DNA of 64,000 bases. Origin: DAIDKA01 sp036267975 (GTDB taxonomy: Bacteria; Pseudomonadota; Gammaproteobacteria; Steroidobacterales; Steroidobacteraceae). A program made the position numbers and the translations under genes. The DNA lies in contig DATAVA010000029.1 of the NCBI GenBank assembly GCA_036267975.1, forward strand, positions 5,309 to 69,308, read 5' to 3'. The number at the start of each line of letters is the position of its first letter. The first letter of the stretch is position 1. The notes below the pieces were generated by a model, which did not search any database, had not been told where the DNA came from, and was given only the letters and a program-made list of their open reading frames with translations. Positions 52,463 through 61,353 of this stretch are shown piece after piece.

Positions 52463-53494
52463 ATGCTTCGGGATCCGGACACCACGCTCACCTGGATGCG
52501 CCGCATCGCGCTGGCCGCGGTGCTGCTTGCCTTCGGCGTGGTCGTGCTCGGCGCCTATGTACGGCTGACCACCGCGGGCCTGGGTTGCCCGGACTGGCCC
52601 GGCTGCTATGGCCATATCGCCCCGACCAGCACGGCGGTGGATGTGGGCAAGGCCTGGCGCGAGATGATCCATCGCTATTTCGCCGGCTCGCTGGTGATCC
52701 TCACGCTGATCCTCGCGGTGCTGGCGTTCTCCCAGCAGCGCGTCCGCTCGGCGGGCGGCACCAACGTGCCGCTCACGCTGGCGGTGGTCGCGACCATCAT
52801 CGTGCAGGCGCTGCTGGGCATGCTGACCGTGACCTGGCAGGTCGCCCCGCAGATCGTGACGCTGCACCTGTTGTTCGGCATGACGACCCTGGGGCTGCTG
52901 TGGTGGCTGTGGCTGACGCTGGACGCACGCAGGCCGCGCACCACGGGTCCGGCGCTGGGCCGCAGTCCGCCGGTGGGTTGGGCGCAGACCCACTCGATCA
53001 GCCGCCGACTGGCGCTCATCGGTCTGCTGGTGCTGGCGGTGCAGATCGCGCTGGGCGGCTGGACCAGCACCAACTACGCCGCCACCGCCTGCCCGGATTT
53101 TCCGACCTGCCAGGCGGCCTGGTGGCCGCAGATGGACTTCCGCGACGCCTTCGTGCTGTGGCACTCGCCGACCATGAACTACGAGGGCGGTGTGCTCGGC
53201 CTTGCGGCGCGCGTGGCCATTCACTTCACGCATCGCCTCGGCGCGCTCGTGACCACCGTGGCCTTGAGTGTGGCCGCAATCTGGATTCTGCGCGAACGCA
53301 CCCTGGTGCGGTCGCGACCCGCGGCCGTCGCGGTGCTGGTAGCCTTGGGGCTGCAGCTGGCGATCGGCATCACGATGGTCGTGAAGGGTTTCCCGCTGTG
53401 GCTGGCCACCGCCCACAACGGCGGGGCAGCCTTGTTGCTGCTGGCAACCCTCGCGCTCAATCATCGGCTGATCGCTGCGGGCACTCGCAGCTGA
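52463..53494 (+). CDS. ctaA: Haem A synthase CtaA/COX15
   Basis: A 343-residue eight-helix enzyme oxidising haem O to haem A. GAYVRLTTAGLGCPDWPGCYG with the Cys pair, EMIHRYFAG, TLHLLFG, the second Cys pair in ATACPDFPTCQAAWWPQ, and HFTHRLGA and ATAHNGGAALL histidines are present. The start ATG 52463 follows the previous stop by four bases. Confidence 0.95.
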   Translation: MLRDPDTTLTWMRRIALAAVLLAFGVVVLGAYVRLTTAGLGCPDWPGCYGHIAPTSTAVDVGKAWREMIHRYFAGSLVILTLILAVLAFSQQRVRSAGGTNVPLTLAVVATIIVQALLGMLTVTWQVAPQIVTLHLLFGMTTLGLLWWLWLTLDARRPRTTGPALGRSPPVGWAQTHSISRRLALIGLLVLAVQIALGGWTSTNYAATACPDFPTCQAAWWPQMDFRDAFVLWHSPTMNYEGGVLGLAARVAIHFTHRLGALVTTVALSVAAIWILRERTLVRSRPAAVAVLVALGLQLAIGITMVVKGFPLWLATAHNGGAALLLLATLALNHRLIAAGTRS

Positions 53495-53511
53495 TGGAGC
53501 GGTGAGCGCAC

Positions 53512-54420
53512 TTGGCCACATCGAGCGGATACGCATTGCCGCAGGCGCACTGGCGCCTGTACCTGGCGTTGACCAAGCCGCGCGTGGTTGCGCTCATCGT
53601 GTTCACGGCGATCGTGGGCACCTTGATGTCGACGCCCGGACTGCCGCCGGTGTCGGCCATGCTGTGGGGCAACCTGGGCATCGCCCTGGCCTCCGCCAGC
53701 GCGGCTGCCATCAATCACGTCCTCGACCGGCGCATCGACGCGCAGATGTCGCGCACCCGCGGGCGGCCGCTGCCGACCGGCGGCCTCACCGAGCGGCAGG
53801 CGCTGATTTTTGCGGCGGTGCTCGGCTTCGTCTCGATGGCGGTGCTGGGCCTGCTCGTCAATCTGCTCACGGCGGTGCTGACGTTTGCCTCACTGATCGG
53901 CTACGCGATCATCTACACGGCCTGGTTGAAGCGTGCGACCTCGCAGAACATCGTGATCGGCGGTGCCGCGGGCGCCGCGCCGCCGGTGCTGGGCTGGACG
54001 GCCGTGACCGGCCATGTCGATGCCGACGCGCTGCTGCTGTTCCTCATCATTTTCGCCTGGACGCCGCCGCACTTCTGGGCGCTGGCGATCGCGCGGCGCG
54101 ACGAATACGCACGGGCCGGAATTCCGATGCTCCCGGTCACGCATGGCGTGGCGCACACGCGCCTGCATGTGCTGCTGTACACGGTGCTGCTGGTGCTGGT
54201 CACACTGCTGCCGTTCATGACGCGCATGAGCGGCCTGATCTATCTGGTGGCGGCGCTCATTCTCGATGCGATGTTTCTCTACCATGCCCTGGTGCTGAAG
54301 ATTTCGGCGCGCCAGGAACTGCCGATGCGGGTGTTCCGTTTTTCGGTCAACTATCTGATGTGGATGTTTGCGGCGCTGCTCGTGGACCACTACCTGCCCA
54401 CGACCCAGCACCTGCTGTGA
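53512..54420 (+). CDS. ctaB: Protohaem IX farnesyltransferase (haem O synthase)
   Basis: A 302-residue UbiA-superfamily membrane enzyme making haem O. NHVLDRRIDAQMSRTRGRPL is the first aspartate-rich motif; TAWLKRATSQNIVIGGAAGA and FAWTPPHFWALAI follow. The start is TTG 53512 with a GGTGAG site upstream; no ATG or GTG is available in frame near it. It ends the oxidase biogenesis set. Confidence 0.95.
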   Translation: MATSSGYALPQAHWRLYLALTKPRVVALIVFTAIVGTLMSTPGLPPVSAMLWGNLGIALASASAAAINHVLDRRIDAQMSRTRGRPLPTGGLTERQALIFAAVLGFVSMAVLGLLVNLLTAVLTFASLIGYAIIYTAWLKRATSQNIVIGGAAGAAPPVLGWTAVTGHVDADALLLFLIIFAWTPPHFWALAIARRDEYARAGIPMLPVTHGVAHTRLHVLLYTVLLVLVTLLPFMTRMSGLIYLVAALILDAMFLYHALVLKISARQELPMRVFRFSVNYLMWMFAALLVDHYLPTTQHLL

Positions 54421-54446
54421 ATCGGTTCTGAGCAAAGGGTGCGCGC

Positions 54447-55238
54447 ATGCTGATCGAACGCGTCTGGGCGGCCAACGACTACCGGAATTTTCACTATCTC
54501 GTGGCCTGTCCGGAAACCGGCGAGGCGCTCGCGATCGATCCGCTGGAGTGGCGCCTGTGCCTGGAAACCGCGCGGCGCCGCGGCTGGACCATCACCCAGA
54601 TCCTCAACACGCATGAGCATCGGGACCACACCGGCGGCAATGCGGGCATGGTCGGCGCGACGCACGCGCGGGTGCTGGCGCACGCGCAGGCGGCGGCCAG
54701 CATCGGCGGGGTGGACCAGGGACTGAACCGGGGTGATGTGATCCGCGTCGGACGCCGCGTCGAGCTGGAGTGCCTGGACACGCCGGGCCACACGCTGGCC
54801 CACATCTGTCTCTTTGCCCATGGCGATGAACCGGCGCTGTTCTCCGGTGACACACTGTTCAACGCCGGCGCCGGCAACTGTCACAGTACCGGACGGCCCG
54901 AGCTGCTCTACGACACTTTCGTCACGCAGCTGGCGCGACTGCCGGATTCGACGCGGCTGTTCCCGGGCCACGAATACCTGGTGCGCAACCTCGAGTTCAC
55001 GCTGGATAGGGAGCCGGACAACGCGGCGGCGGCGCAGATGCTCGAGCGGACGCGCGCCGCGGCCGCGGCGGATGCACCGGTGACCACGCTGGCGCAGGAA
55101 AAGCGCGTCAATACCTTCTTCAGGCTGCAGAACCCGCGCATCATTGGCCGCCTGCGGGCGCAGTTTCCGGAGCTGGGCGAGAACCCGGACGCGAAGGCCG
55201 TATTCCTGAAACTGCGCGAACTGCGTAATGCCTGGTAA
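54447..55238 (+). CDS. gloB: Hydroxyacylglutathione hydrolase-like metallo-beta-lactamase-fold enzyme
   Basis: A 263-residue glyoxalase II-type hydrolase. Metal ligands are in LNTHEHRDHTGGN (H56, H58, D60, H61), LDTPGHTLAH, FSGDTLF and LFPGHEY; the C-terminal helical domain (REPDNAAAAQML; KRVNTFFR) matches GloB. It would hydrolyse S-lactoylglutathione in methylglyoxal detoxification. Nearest neighbours are ctaB (26-base gap) and the TPR gene (21-base gap). Confidence 0.86.
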   Translation: MLIERVWAANDYRNFHYLVACPETGEALAIDPLEWRLCLETARRRGWTITQILNTHEHRDHTGGNAGMVGATHARVLAHAQAAASIGGVDQGLNRGDVIRVGRRVELECLDTPGHTLAHICLFAHGDEPALFSGDTLFNAGAGNCHSTGRPELLYDTFVTQLARLPDSTRLFPGHEYLVRNLEFTLDREPDNAAAAQMLERTRAAAAADAPVTTLAQEKRVNTFFRLQNPRIIGRLRAQFPELGENPDAKAVFLKLRELRNAW

Positions 55239-55259
55239 TTGCGAAGAACGGAGACATCC

Positions 55260-55892
55260 ATGCGTATTCGATCCATTGTGCTGCTGACTGCAACGCTGCT
55301 GGTTGCGCCGCTGGCCTGGTCCATCCCCAGCGCATCGCTCGATGAGGCGGGCTCGGGACCGCAGGCGGCGCCCTCGGCCCAGGACGCCGGCACCTACGCC
55401 GCGGCCCTCGCATTGATGAAGCAAGGCGATGCCGCGACGGATCAGGCCAGCGCCCACGAAGCGTACGCCAGCGCGCGCACCAAGCTGCAATCGCTGGTCG
55501 GGCGCTCACCGCAGTTCGCGGAGGCGTGGAATGCGTTGGGCTATACCCAGCGCAAACTCGGCTCACTCGATGATTCCCTGGCCTCGTACGCGAAGGCGCT
55601 GGAACTGAAACCCGGCTACCCGGAGGCATTGGAGTACCGCGGGGAAGCGTATCTGCGTTTGAATCGCATCCATGATGCGAAGCAGACCTACCTCGACCTC
55701 TTTGCCAGCAATCGCAAGATCGCGGCGACCCTGCTCGAATCGATGAAGGTATGGCTCAAGACCCAGCAGGGCAGCCACGTGGTCGATGCCAGTGAGCTGA
55801 CCGATCTGCAGCAGTGGGTGCAGGAACGCAGCCAGATCGCGACCCAGACCGCGGCGCTGACGCGCGCGGGGCAGGCCGCCAGCTGGCGTTAG
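55260..55892 (+). CDS. Exported tetratricopeptide-repeat protein
   Basis: A 210-residue protein with a Sec signal peptide (MRIRSIVLLTATLLVAPLAW, cleavage near WSIPSA). At least two TPR units are clear (about 85-150: AEAWNALGYTQRKLGSLDDS; PEALEYRGEAYLRLNRIHDA). ATG 55260 follows GGAGA by five bases. Five bases separate its stop from the diheme cytochrome gene, so they are co-transcribed; it may scaffold that protein in the periplasm. Exact role unknown. Confidence 0.83.
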   Translation: MRIRSIVLLTATLLVAPLAWSIPSASLDEAGSGPQAAPSAQDAGTYAAALALMKQGDAATDQASAHEAYASARTKLQSLVGRSPQFAEAWNALGYTQRKLGSLDDSLASYAKALELKPGYPEALEYRGEAYLRLNRIHDAKQTYLDLFASNRKIAATLLESMKVWLKTQQGSHVVDASELTDLQQWVQERSQIATQTAALTRAGQAASWR

Positions 55893-55897
55893 CGCAC

Positions 55898-56908
55898 GTG
55901 GCGCGGTGGGCGTCGACGCTGCTGCTGGCCGCGCTGCCGGCGCTGGGCGGCGCGCACACCACGGCCGCGCCCTTTGAATGGCATCTGCCGCGCGGCTTTC
56001 CGACGCCGTTCGTGCCGGCCGACAATCCGATGTCGGTGGCGAAGGTCGCGCTGGGACGGCGGCTATTCTTTGAAACGAAGCTGTCCGTGACCGGTCGCTA
56101 CAGCTGCGCAAGCTGCCACGATCCGGCGCGCAGCTACACCGATGGGCGCGCCCGCGCAGTGGGTGCGACCGGGGCCGAGGTGCCGCATAGCGCGATGACG
56201 CTGATCAATGTCGCCTACAACCTCTCCTACGGTTGGCAGCATCCGGAAATTTCGTCCCTGGAAGCGCAGATGCGCCAGCCGCTGTTCAATCGTCATCCTG
56301 TTGAAATCGGTCTGAGCGGTCGTGAAGGCGAAGTTTGCGCCGCCTTGGCCGCGGATGCCGGCTACGCGCAGCAGTTCGCGGCCGTATTCGGCGGTGCGAT
56401 CACCACGGCGCGCATCATCGAGGCCATCGCCGCGTTCGAGCGCACCCTCATCGTGGGTCGCTCCGACTTTGATGCCTACGTGTTTGACGGCCAGCATGCG
56501 GCGCTGTCGCCGATCGCAAAGCGCGGGATGGCGCTGTTCTTCTCGCGGCGCATCGGTTGCGCGGGTTGTCACTCCGGTTTCAATTTTTCGGGCAACTGGC
56601 GCGATCGTGACGGACCCACGGGCAAGGCCGGCTTCGCCGATGACGGACTGGGGGTCGGGCGGGTGCGCATCCCCACGCTGCGCAATATCGCGCTGACCGC
56701 ACCGTATATGCACGACGGACGTTTCGCGACACTCGATGCGGTGCTCGACCACTATCAGCGGGTCGGAAAACTTCCCTCCAGCGCGCACGGCGGACGGCGT
56801 GATCCGCGCCTGAAAACCTTTACCCTCAAGCCCGGGGAACGTACCGCGCTCAAGGCGTTCCTGGCCACTCTCACCGAACGCGTGAACGCGCCACAGGCCG
56901 GACACTGA
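55898..56908 (+). CDS. Diheme cytochrome c peroxidase / MauG family protein
   Basis: A 336-residue periplasmic cytochrome. Signal peptide in the first 20 residues (VARWASTLLLAALPALGGAH). Two c-type haem sites: CASCH (C70, C73, H74) and CAGCH (C221, C224, H225). IPTLRNIALTAPYMHDGRF near the C-terminus is typical of MauG/BCCP proteins. Family roles are peroxide reduction or oxidative modification of a protein partner (MauG, MbnH). The GTG start at 55898 is inferred from the signal peptide. The partner, if any, is unknown; the TPR protein is the nearest candidate. Confidence 0.88.
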   Translation: MARWASTLLLAALPALGGAHTTAAPFEWHLPRGFPTPFVPADNPMSVAKVALGRRLFFETKLSVTGRYSCASCHDPARSYTDGRARAVGATGAEVPHSAMTLINVAYNLSYGWQHPEISSLEAQMRQPLFNRHPVEIGLSGREGEVCAALAADAGYAQQFAAVFGGAITTARIIEAIAAFERTLIVGRSDFDAYVFDGQHAALSPIAKRGMALFFSRRIGCAGCHSGFNFSGNWRDRDGPTGKAGFADDGLGVGRVRIPTLRNIALTAPYMHDGRFATLDAVLDHYQRVGKLPSSAHGGRRDPRLKTFTLKPGERTALKAFLATLTERVNAPQAGH

Positions 56909-56917
56909 GGGCCATTT

Positions 56918-56935
56918 TGTCAGCGCTTTCTGACA
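56918..56935. repeat. Inverted repeat in the gap before the TonB receptor gene
   Basis: TGTCAG (56918-56923) and CTGACA (56930-56935) are perfect 6-base arms around CGCTTT. There is no T-run, so a regulatory site or a weak terminator are both possible. The 97-base gap (56909-57005) is the only sizeable break in the 55.2-61.3 kb gene run. Confidence 0.4.
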
Positions 56936-57005
56936 GCGCGGCGGCAATCGAGCTGTTACCGTTACGCTGTAGCCCGTCATCCAATCAAGAAGAAGCGCGC
57001 GGTCC

Positions 57006-58919
57006 TTGAAAATTCTCGTTACCGCACCGGTGATTGCGGCGGGCGTGCTGGCCGCGCTGTGTGGCGTCGCCGCGCACGCCGAAACCGACGGCGACCTGAC
57101 GGCAATGTCCCTGGCTGACCTCGCCAAGGTGGAAGTCACCTCGGTTTCAAAGACGAATGAAGCCCTGCAGCGCGCGCCGGCGGCGATTTATGTCATCTCC
57201 CACGATGACATCGTCAGATCCGGGGTGACCAGCATCCCCGAGGCGCTGCGGCTGGCGCCGAACCTGCTGGTGACGCAGACCTCCTCCAGTGCCTACGTGA
57301 TTGCGGCGCGCGGCCTAGGCGGTAATCCGACGGCGCAGAACTTCTCGAACAAGTTGCTGATCCTCATCGACGGGCGCTCCGTGTACACGCCGCTGTATTC
57401 GGGAATTTATGCGGACACCCTGGATGTCATGCTGGAGGATGTGGAGCGTATTGAAGTCATCAGCGGGGTCGGCGCGACCCTGTGGGGTGCGAATGCCATG
57501 AACGGCGTCATCAACATCATCACGCGCTCGGCGTACCTGACGAAGGGGACTTACATCGACGGTGGTGCGGGCAATCAGCAGCAGTTTGGCGATGCGCGCT
57601 ACGGCGCCAGCGCCGGCGCGGACGCTGCCTTCCGCGTCTACGGCCTGGGTTTTCATCGCGACGCGATGCAGCTGGCCGGTGGCACTGGCGCCGGCGACGG
57701 CTGGTCGAAGGGCCAGGGCGGGTTTCGCAGCGATTGGGGGCTCGACGAGGACACGCTGACCGTCCAGGGCGATTATTACCGGGCAACGGAAAGCACGCTG
57801 AACGGCCTGGACGGGACCGTGCTCGGCGGCAATCTGGTGGGCCGCTACGAGCACCACGGTGCGCAGTCGGATCTGCAGGTGCAGGCATACATCGACCAAA
57901 GCGAGCAGATCGGACCCGGCGGCACCGGCGGTTTCATCGTTCACACCTACGACATCACTGTGCAGGATACGATCACCCTCGGCGCGCGCAATCGCATCGT
58001 CTGGGGTGCGGGCGAGCGGCTCTACACCTATGGCATCACCAACGAAACCGAACTGTTGTTTGAACCGACCCGTCATGCTTTGACGCTCGGCAATGTATTC
58101 GTACAGGACACGGTGTCGCTCACCAGCGCCGTGAACGTTACGCTGGGCCTGAAGGCCGAAGATGACCCGTTCTCCGGCTGGACACCGTTGCCGGACCTGC
58201 GCCTGTCGTGGGCAATCAATGATCACGTCGCGACCTGGGCCGCGGCGTCACGCGCGATCCGCTCGCCGACTCCCTTCGATACGGACGTGGTCGAAAAGCT
58301 CGGACCGACCGTGTTCCTGCAGGCCAACTCGGGCTTTCGCCCCGAAGAGGTACATGCCTACGAGCTCGGCACGCGCGCTCAATCTTCCGAGTCCGTCTCC
58401 CTGAGCGTCGCGGCGTTCTATAACGTCTACGATGACCTGCGCACCATCGAGCCGAATGCCACGACCGGCTTTCTGCCGCTGTACTGGGGCAACATGATGC
58501 GCGGAGACACCTTTGGCATCGACGCCTGGGCCAATTGGCAGCTCACCGACTGGTGGCGCCTGTCGCCGGGGGCAACCTGGGTGCGCGAACGCCTGGGGTT
58601 CGCGCCCGGCGCCAGTGGCTTGCTCGGAGTCGGTCAGGCCGGGGATGACCCCAGTTCACACGCCGCGCTGGTATCCTCCATGAATCTGCCGCACCGTGTG
58701 ACGCTGGATGCGACGCTGCGCTACGTGGGCGCACTGCCCGGACCGGTTCTGCCGCATTACACCGAACTGGACGCGCGCGTGGGCTGGCGCATGAACCAGA
58801 AGACGGAGTTTTCGCTGCGCGGCGCGAACCTCCTGCATGCACGCCACTACGAACTGCCCGCAGGGGACGGGGAGCAGATCACGCGCTCGGTCATCGCCGA
58901 AGTGCGCCTGACGCTCTGA
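57006..58919 (+). CDS. TonB-dependent receptor linked to a YfiR/kinase module
   Basis: A 637-residue outer-membrane receptor. Signal peptide (VIAAGVLAALCGVAAHA, cleavage before ETDG), then the segment MSLADLAKVEVTSVSKTNEA seen in a TonB-receptor subgroup, a plug domain (IPEALRLAPNLLV; LILIDGRSVYTPLYSGIYAD; IEVISGVGATLWGANAMNGV) and a beta-barrel. The start is TTG 57006; no better in-frame start exists. Its stop overlaps the YfiR-like gene start as TGATG, so receptor and signalling genes are coupled. Ligand unknown. Confidence 0.9.
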   Translation: MKILVTAPVIAAGVLAALCGVAAHAETDGDLTAMSLADLAKVEVTSVSKTNEALQRAPAAIYVISHDDIVRSGVTSIPEALRLAPNLLVTQTSSSAYVIAARGLGGNPTAQNFSNKLLILIDGRSVYTPLYSGIYADTLDVMLEDVERIEVISGVGATLWGANAMNGVINIITRSAYLTKGTYIDGGAGNQQQFGDARYGASAGADAAFRVYGLGFHRDAMQLAGGTGAGDGWSKGQGGFRSDWGLDEDTLTVQGDYYRATESTLNGLDGTVLGGNLVGRYEHHGAQSDLQVQAYIDQSEQIGPGGTGGFIVHTYDITVQDTITLGARNRIVWGAGERLYTYGITNETELLFEPTRHALTLGNVFVQDTVSLTSAVNVTLGLKAEDDPFSGWTPLPDLRLSWAINDHVATWAAASRAIRSPTPFDTDVVEKLGPTVFLQANSGFRPEEVHAYELGTRAQSSESVSLSVAAFYNVYDDLRTIEPNATTGFLPLYWGNMMRGDTFGIDAWANWQLTDWWRLSPGATWVRERLGFAPGASGLLGVGQAGDDPSSHAALVSSMNLPHRVTLDATLRYVGALPGPVLPHYTELDARVGWRMNQKTEFSLRGANLLHARHYELPAGDGEQITRSVIAEVRLTL

Positions 58920-59455
58920 TGTTCTCGAAGGGCGCCTGGCTCGGGCTCTTCGGGCTTGTGGTTCACGGGATCTGCGCAGCGGCGACCCCGATATCTGAAG
59001 ATTCGATTCGCGCCGCCTACCTGTACCGCTTTGCGGGCTATGTCACCTGGCCGCAGACCTTGCCGGCCGATGCGCCACTCATCATCGATGTGATGGATTC
59101 TCCCGGCATGGCACGCGAACTGCGCCGCATCCTGCCCGCGCATCCCATCAATGGCCGCAGCGCGCAGGTGCGCGAGATCTCGAGCCTGCAGGAGCTGGGC
59201 AGGCCGCGGATCGTGTATGTCGCCGCGGGCCACGCACGGATGCTGCGGGAGCTGCGTCCCGAGGACGCAGCGGCAATGCTGTTGGTCAGCGCCGAGGAGG
59301 ACGGTCTCAGTGACGGCAGCGTCATCAATTTCGTGACCGTGGATCGCAACGTGCGTTTTGAGGTATCGCTGCCGGCGGCGCAGCGCTGGGGCCTGAAAGT
59401 CAGTGCGGACCTGCTGGGCGTCGCGGTGCGTGTCCAGGGAGCGCATCCGCGATGA
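58919..59455 (+). CDS. YfiR-like (DUF4154) periplasmic protein
   Basis: A 178-residue exported protein. A Sec signal peptide (LGLFGLVVHGICAAA) precedes the DUF4154 hallmark IRAAYLYRFAGYVTWPQ; VINFVTVDRNVRFEVSLPAA and GLKVSADLLGVAVRV lie near the C-terminus. In the Yfi/TpbB system YfiR is a periplasmic repressor of a membrane diguanylate cyclase. Here the downstream partner is a hybrid histidine kinase. Overlaps both neighbours. Confidence 0.87.
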   Translation: MFSKGAWLGLFGLVVHGICAAATPISEDSIRAAYLYRFAGYVTWPQTLPADAPLIIDVMDSPGMARELRRILPAHPINGRSAQVREISSLQELGRPRIVYVAAGHARMLRELRPEDAAAMLLVSAEEDGLSDGSVINFVTVDRNVRFEVSLPAAQRWGLKVSADLLGVAVRVQGAHPR

Positions 59456-61314
59456 ATCTTGCGAGCTTTGCCGGCGTGCGCAATTCGGTGCGTGGCAAGC
59501 TGATGCGCGTGGTGCTGATCACCACCGTGATCACGCTGTTCGTCGCGGGCAGCTTCATGCTCAGCGCGGACATCAATCGCTACAAGCAGTCCTGGACCGC
59601 GGATCTGGGCACGGAGGCTTCGATCCTCGCCGTGTCGCTGGCGCCGGCCATGGCCTTCAACGACCATGACGCCGCGCTGCGCGACCTGCGCGCCCTCACC
59701 GTCCGGCAACGGGTGATGGTCGCCGCGGTGTACTCCGCCAATGGCACTCTCTACGCCTCCTTCGTCCGCACCGCGGCCCAGTCGCTGCCTGCGCATGCGC
59801 CGGCGCCGGGGCTCGTGACCGCCGGCGAGCGCGTCGAATATGCGCGTTCGATCGAACGCAACGGTGAGCACCTGGGGACCATCTATTTGCGCGCGCGCTA
59901 TGACACGCTGGGCCGCGTCGCGGACTATCTGGCGATCTTCGTGCTCGTCACGCTGCTGAGCATGGTGGTGGCGATTTTTCTGTCGCGGCGCCTGCAGCAG
60001 GGAATACTGCAGCCGCTGGATGCCATGGCGGTCATTGCCAACGCCATCGTCAAGCGTCGCGATTATTCGCTGCGCGCGAAGAAAACCTCGGACGATGAGA
60101 TCGGCGTCGTCGTGGACGCCTTCAACAATATGCTGGAGGAAGTGGAGGCGCGCGCCGAAGGTCTGCGCGAGGCCGACCGGCGCAAGGATGAGTTCCTGGC
60201 AACCCTGGCGCACGAGTTGCGCAATCCGCTCGCGCCGATCCGGCATGCGGCCAAGATGCTCGAGTCCAAGGGCATGGATGAGAACCAGCAGAAGTGGGCC
60301 CGGGAGGTGATCTCCCGGCAGGTGCGGCGCATGGCGCTGCTGCTGGATGACCTGCTCGATGTCTCCCGGATCACGCAGGGTCGTCTGGAACTGAAGATTG
60401 AAAGCGTATCCCTGGAATCGATTGTCGATGCCGCCGTGGAGCTGGCCCGGCCGTTGCTCGAAGCGAAGCATCACGAACTGGTCATTGAACTGCCGCCGGC
60501 AGCGGTCATGCTGAATGTGGATCCACTGCGGATTTCGCAGTCGCTGGCGAACCTGCTCACCAACAGCGCGAAATACACCGACGCGCAGGGTCGGATCGCG
60601 GTGCGCGCGCGCCTGTTGGAGCAGGAGCTGGTCCTGAGCGTCAGCGACAATGGCATCGGCTTTGCGCCGGACACGGTGGCGAACCTGTTTGAGATGTTTT
60701 CGCAGGCCAGCTCCGCGGTGGCGCGCTCCGAGGGTGGCCTGGGGATTGGCCTGGCACTGGTGAAGGGGCTGGTCGCCCTGCATGCCGGCAGCATCGAGGC
60801 ATACAGCCCCGGACTCGGACAGGGCAGCGAATTCGCGATCCATCTGCCGCGTGCGGTGGTGTCCGCGGCAGCCGTGGCGCAGCCACAGGCGGCGCCGGCG
60901 GTCCCGCCAGGCAATGCAGCGGCCTGCCGGATCGTGGTTGCAGACGACAATCGCGATGCGGCCGACAGCCTGGCCATGCTGCTGGAAACCCACGGTTACG
61001 AGGTGACGGTGGGCTACAACGGTGCGCAGGCCCTGCAGATCGCCCGTGCGGCATCGCCACAGGTGGCCATCCTCGACATCGGCATGCCGGACATGACCGG
61101 TTACGAAGTCGCCACCCGCATTCGCGCCGAATCCTGGGGCCGGGATATCTGTCTCATTGCGATGACGGGGTGGGGACAGGAGGACGACAAGGCGCGCGCC
61201 AGCGCCGCAGGCTTCGACCATCACCTGACGAAACCCGTCGATCCGGATGATGTCGAGAGGCTTTTGCACGCGGTCTTCAAAGCGCAGCGCGAGCGGGTCG
61301 ACATCGCCCCGTAG
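59452..61314 (+). CDS. Hybrid sensor histidine kinase with periplasmic CHASE8-like domain
   Basis: A 620-residue membrane kinase. Helix about 19-40, a periplasmic sensor (about 41-160; WTADLGTEASILAVSLAPAM as in CHASE8/YfiN), a second helix (about 163-184), HAMP (RLQQGILQPLDAMAVI), H254 in LAHELRNPLAPI, the N-box (SQSLANLLTNSAKY), G1 (VSDNGIGFAP), G2 (GGLGIGLALVKGLV), and a C-terminal receiver with phospho-acceptor D542 (ILDIGMPDMTG). The output DNA-binding or enzyme partner is not adjacent. The periplasmic part probably contacts the YfiR-like protein. Confidence 0.92.
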   Translation: MNLASFAGVRNSVRGKLMRVVLITTVITLFVAGSFMLSADINRYKQSWTADLGTEASILAVSLAPAMAFNDHDAALRDLRALTVRQRVMVAAVYSANGTLYASFVRTAAQSLPAHAPAPGLVTAGERVEYARSIERNGEHLGTIYLRARYDTLGRVADYLAIFVLVTLLSMVVAIFLSRRLQQGILQPLDAMAVIANAIVKRRDYSLRAKKTSDDEIGVVVDAFNNMLEEVEARAEGLREADRRKDEFLATLAHELRNPLAPIRHAAKMLESKGMDENQQKWAREVISRQVRRMALLLDDLLDVSRITQGRLELKIESVSLESIVDAAVELARPLLEAKHHELVIELPPAAVMLNVDPLRISQSLANLLTNSAKYTDAQGRIAVRARLLEQELVLSVSDNGIGFAPDTVANLFEMFSQASSAVARSEGGLGIGLALVKGLVALHAGSIEAYSPGLGQGSEFAIHLPRAVVSAAAVAQPQAAPAVPPGNAAACRIVVADDNRDAADSLAMLLETHGYEVTVGYNGAQALQIARAASPQVAILDIGMPDMTGYEVATRIRAESWGRDICLIAMTGWGQEDDKARASAAGFDHHLTKPVDPDDVERLLHAVFKAQRERVDIAP

Positions 61315-61353
61315 CGCTCGCCGGGCGCGCGCAATCCGGTTAGGCTCGCTATC

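Noticed and set aside
53502..54431. 309-codon plus-strand frame overlapping ctaB
   Set aside because: The alternative frame (53512-54420) carries all haem O synthase motifs; this one has none.
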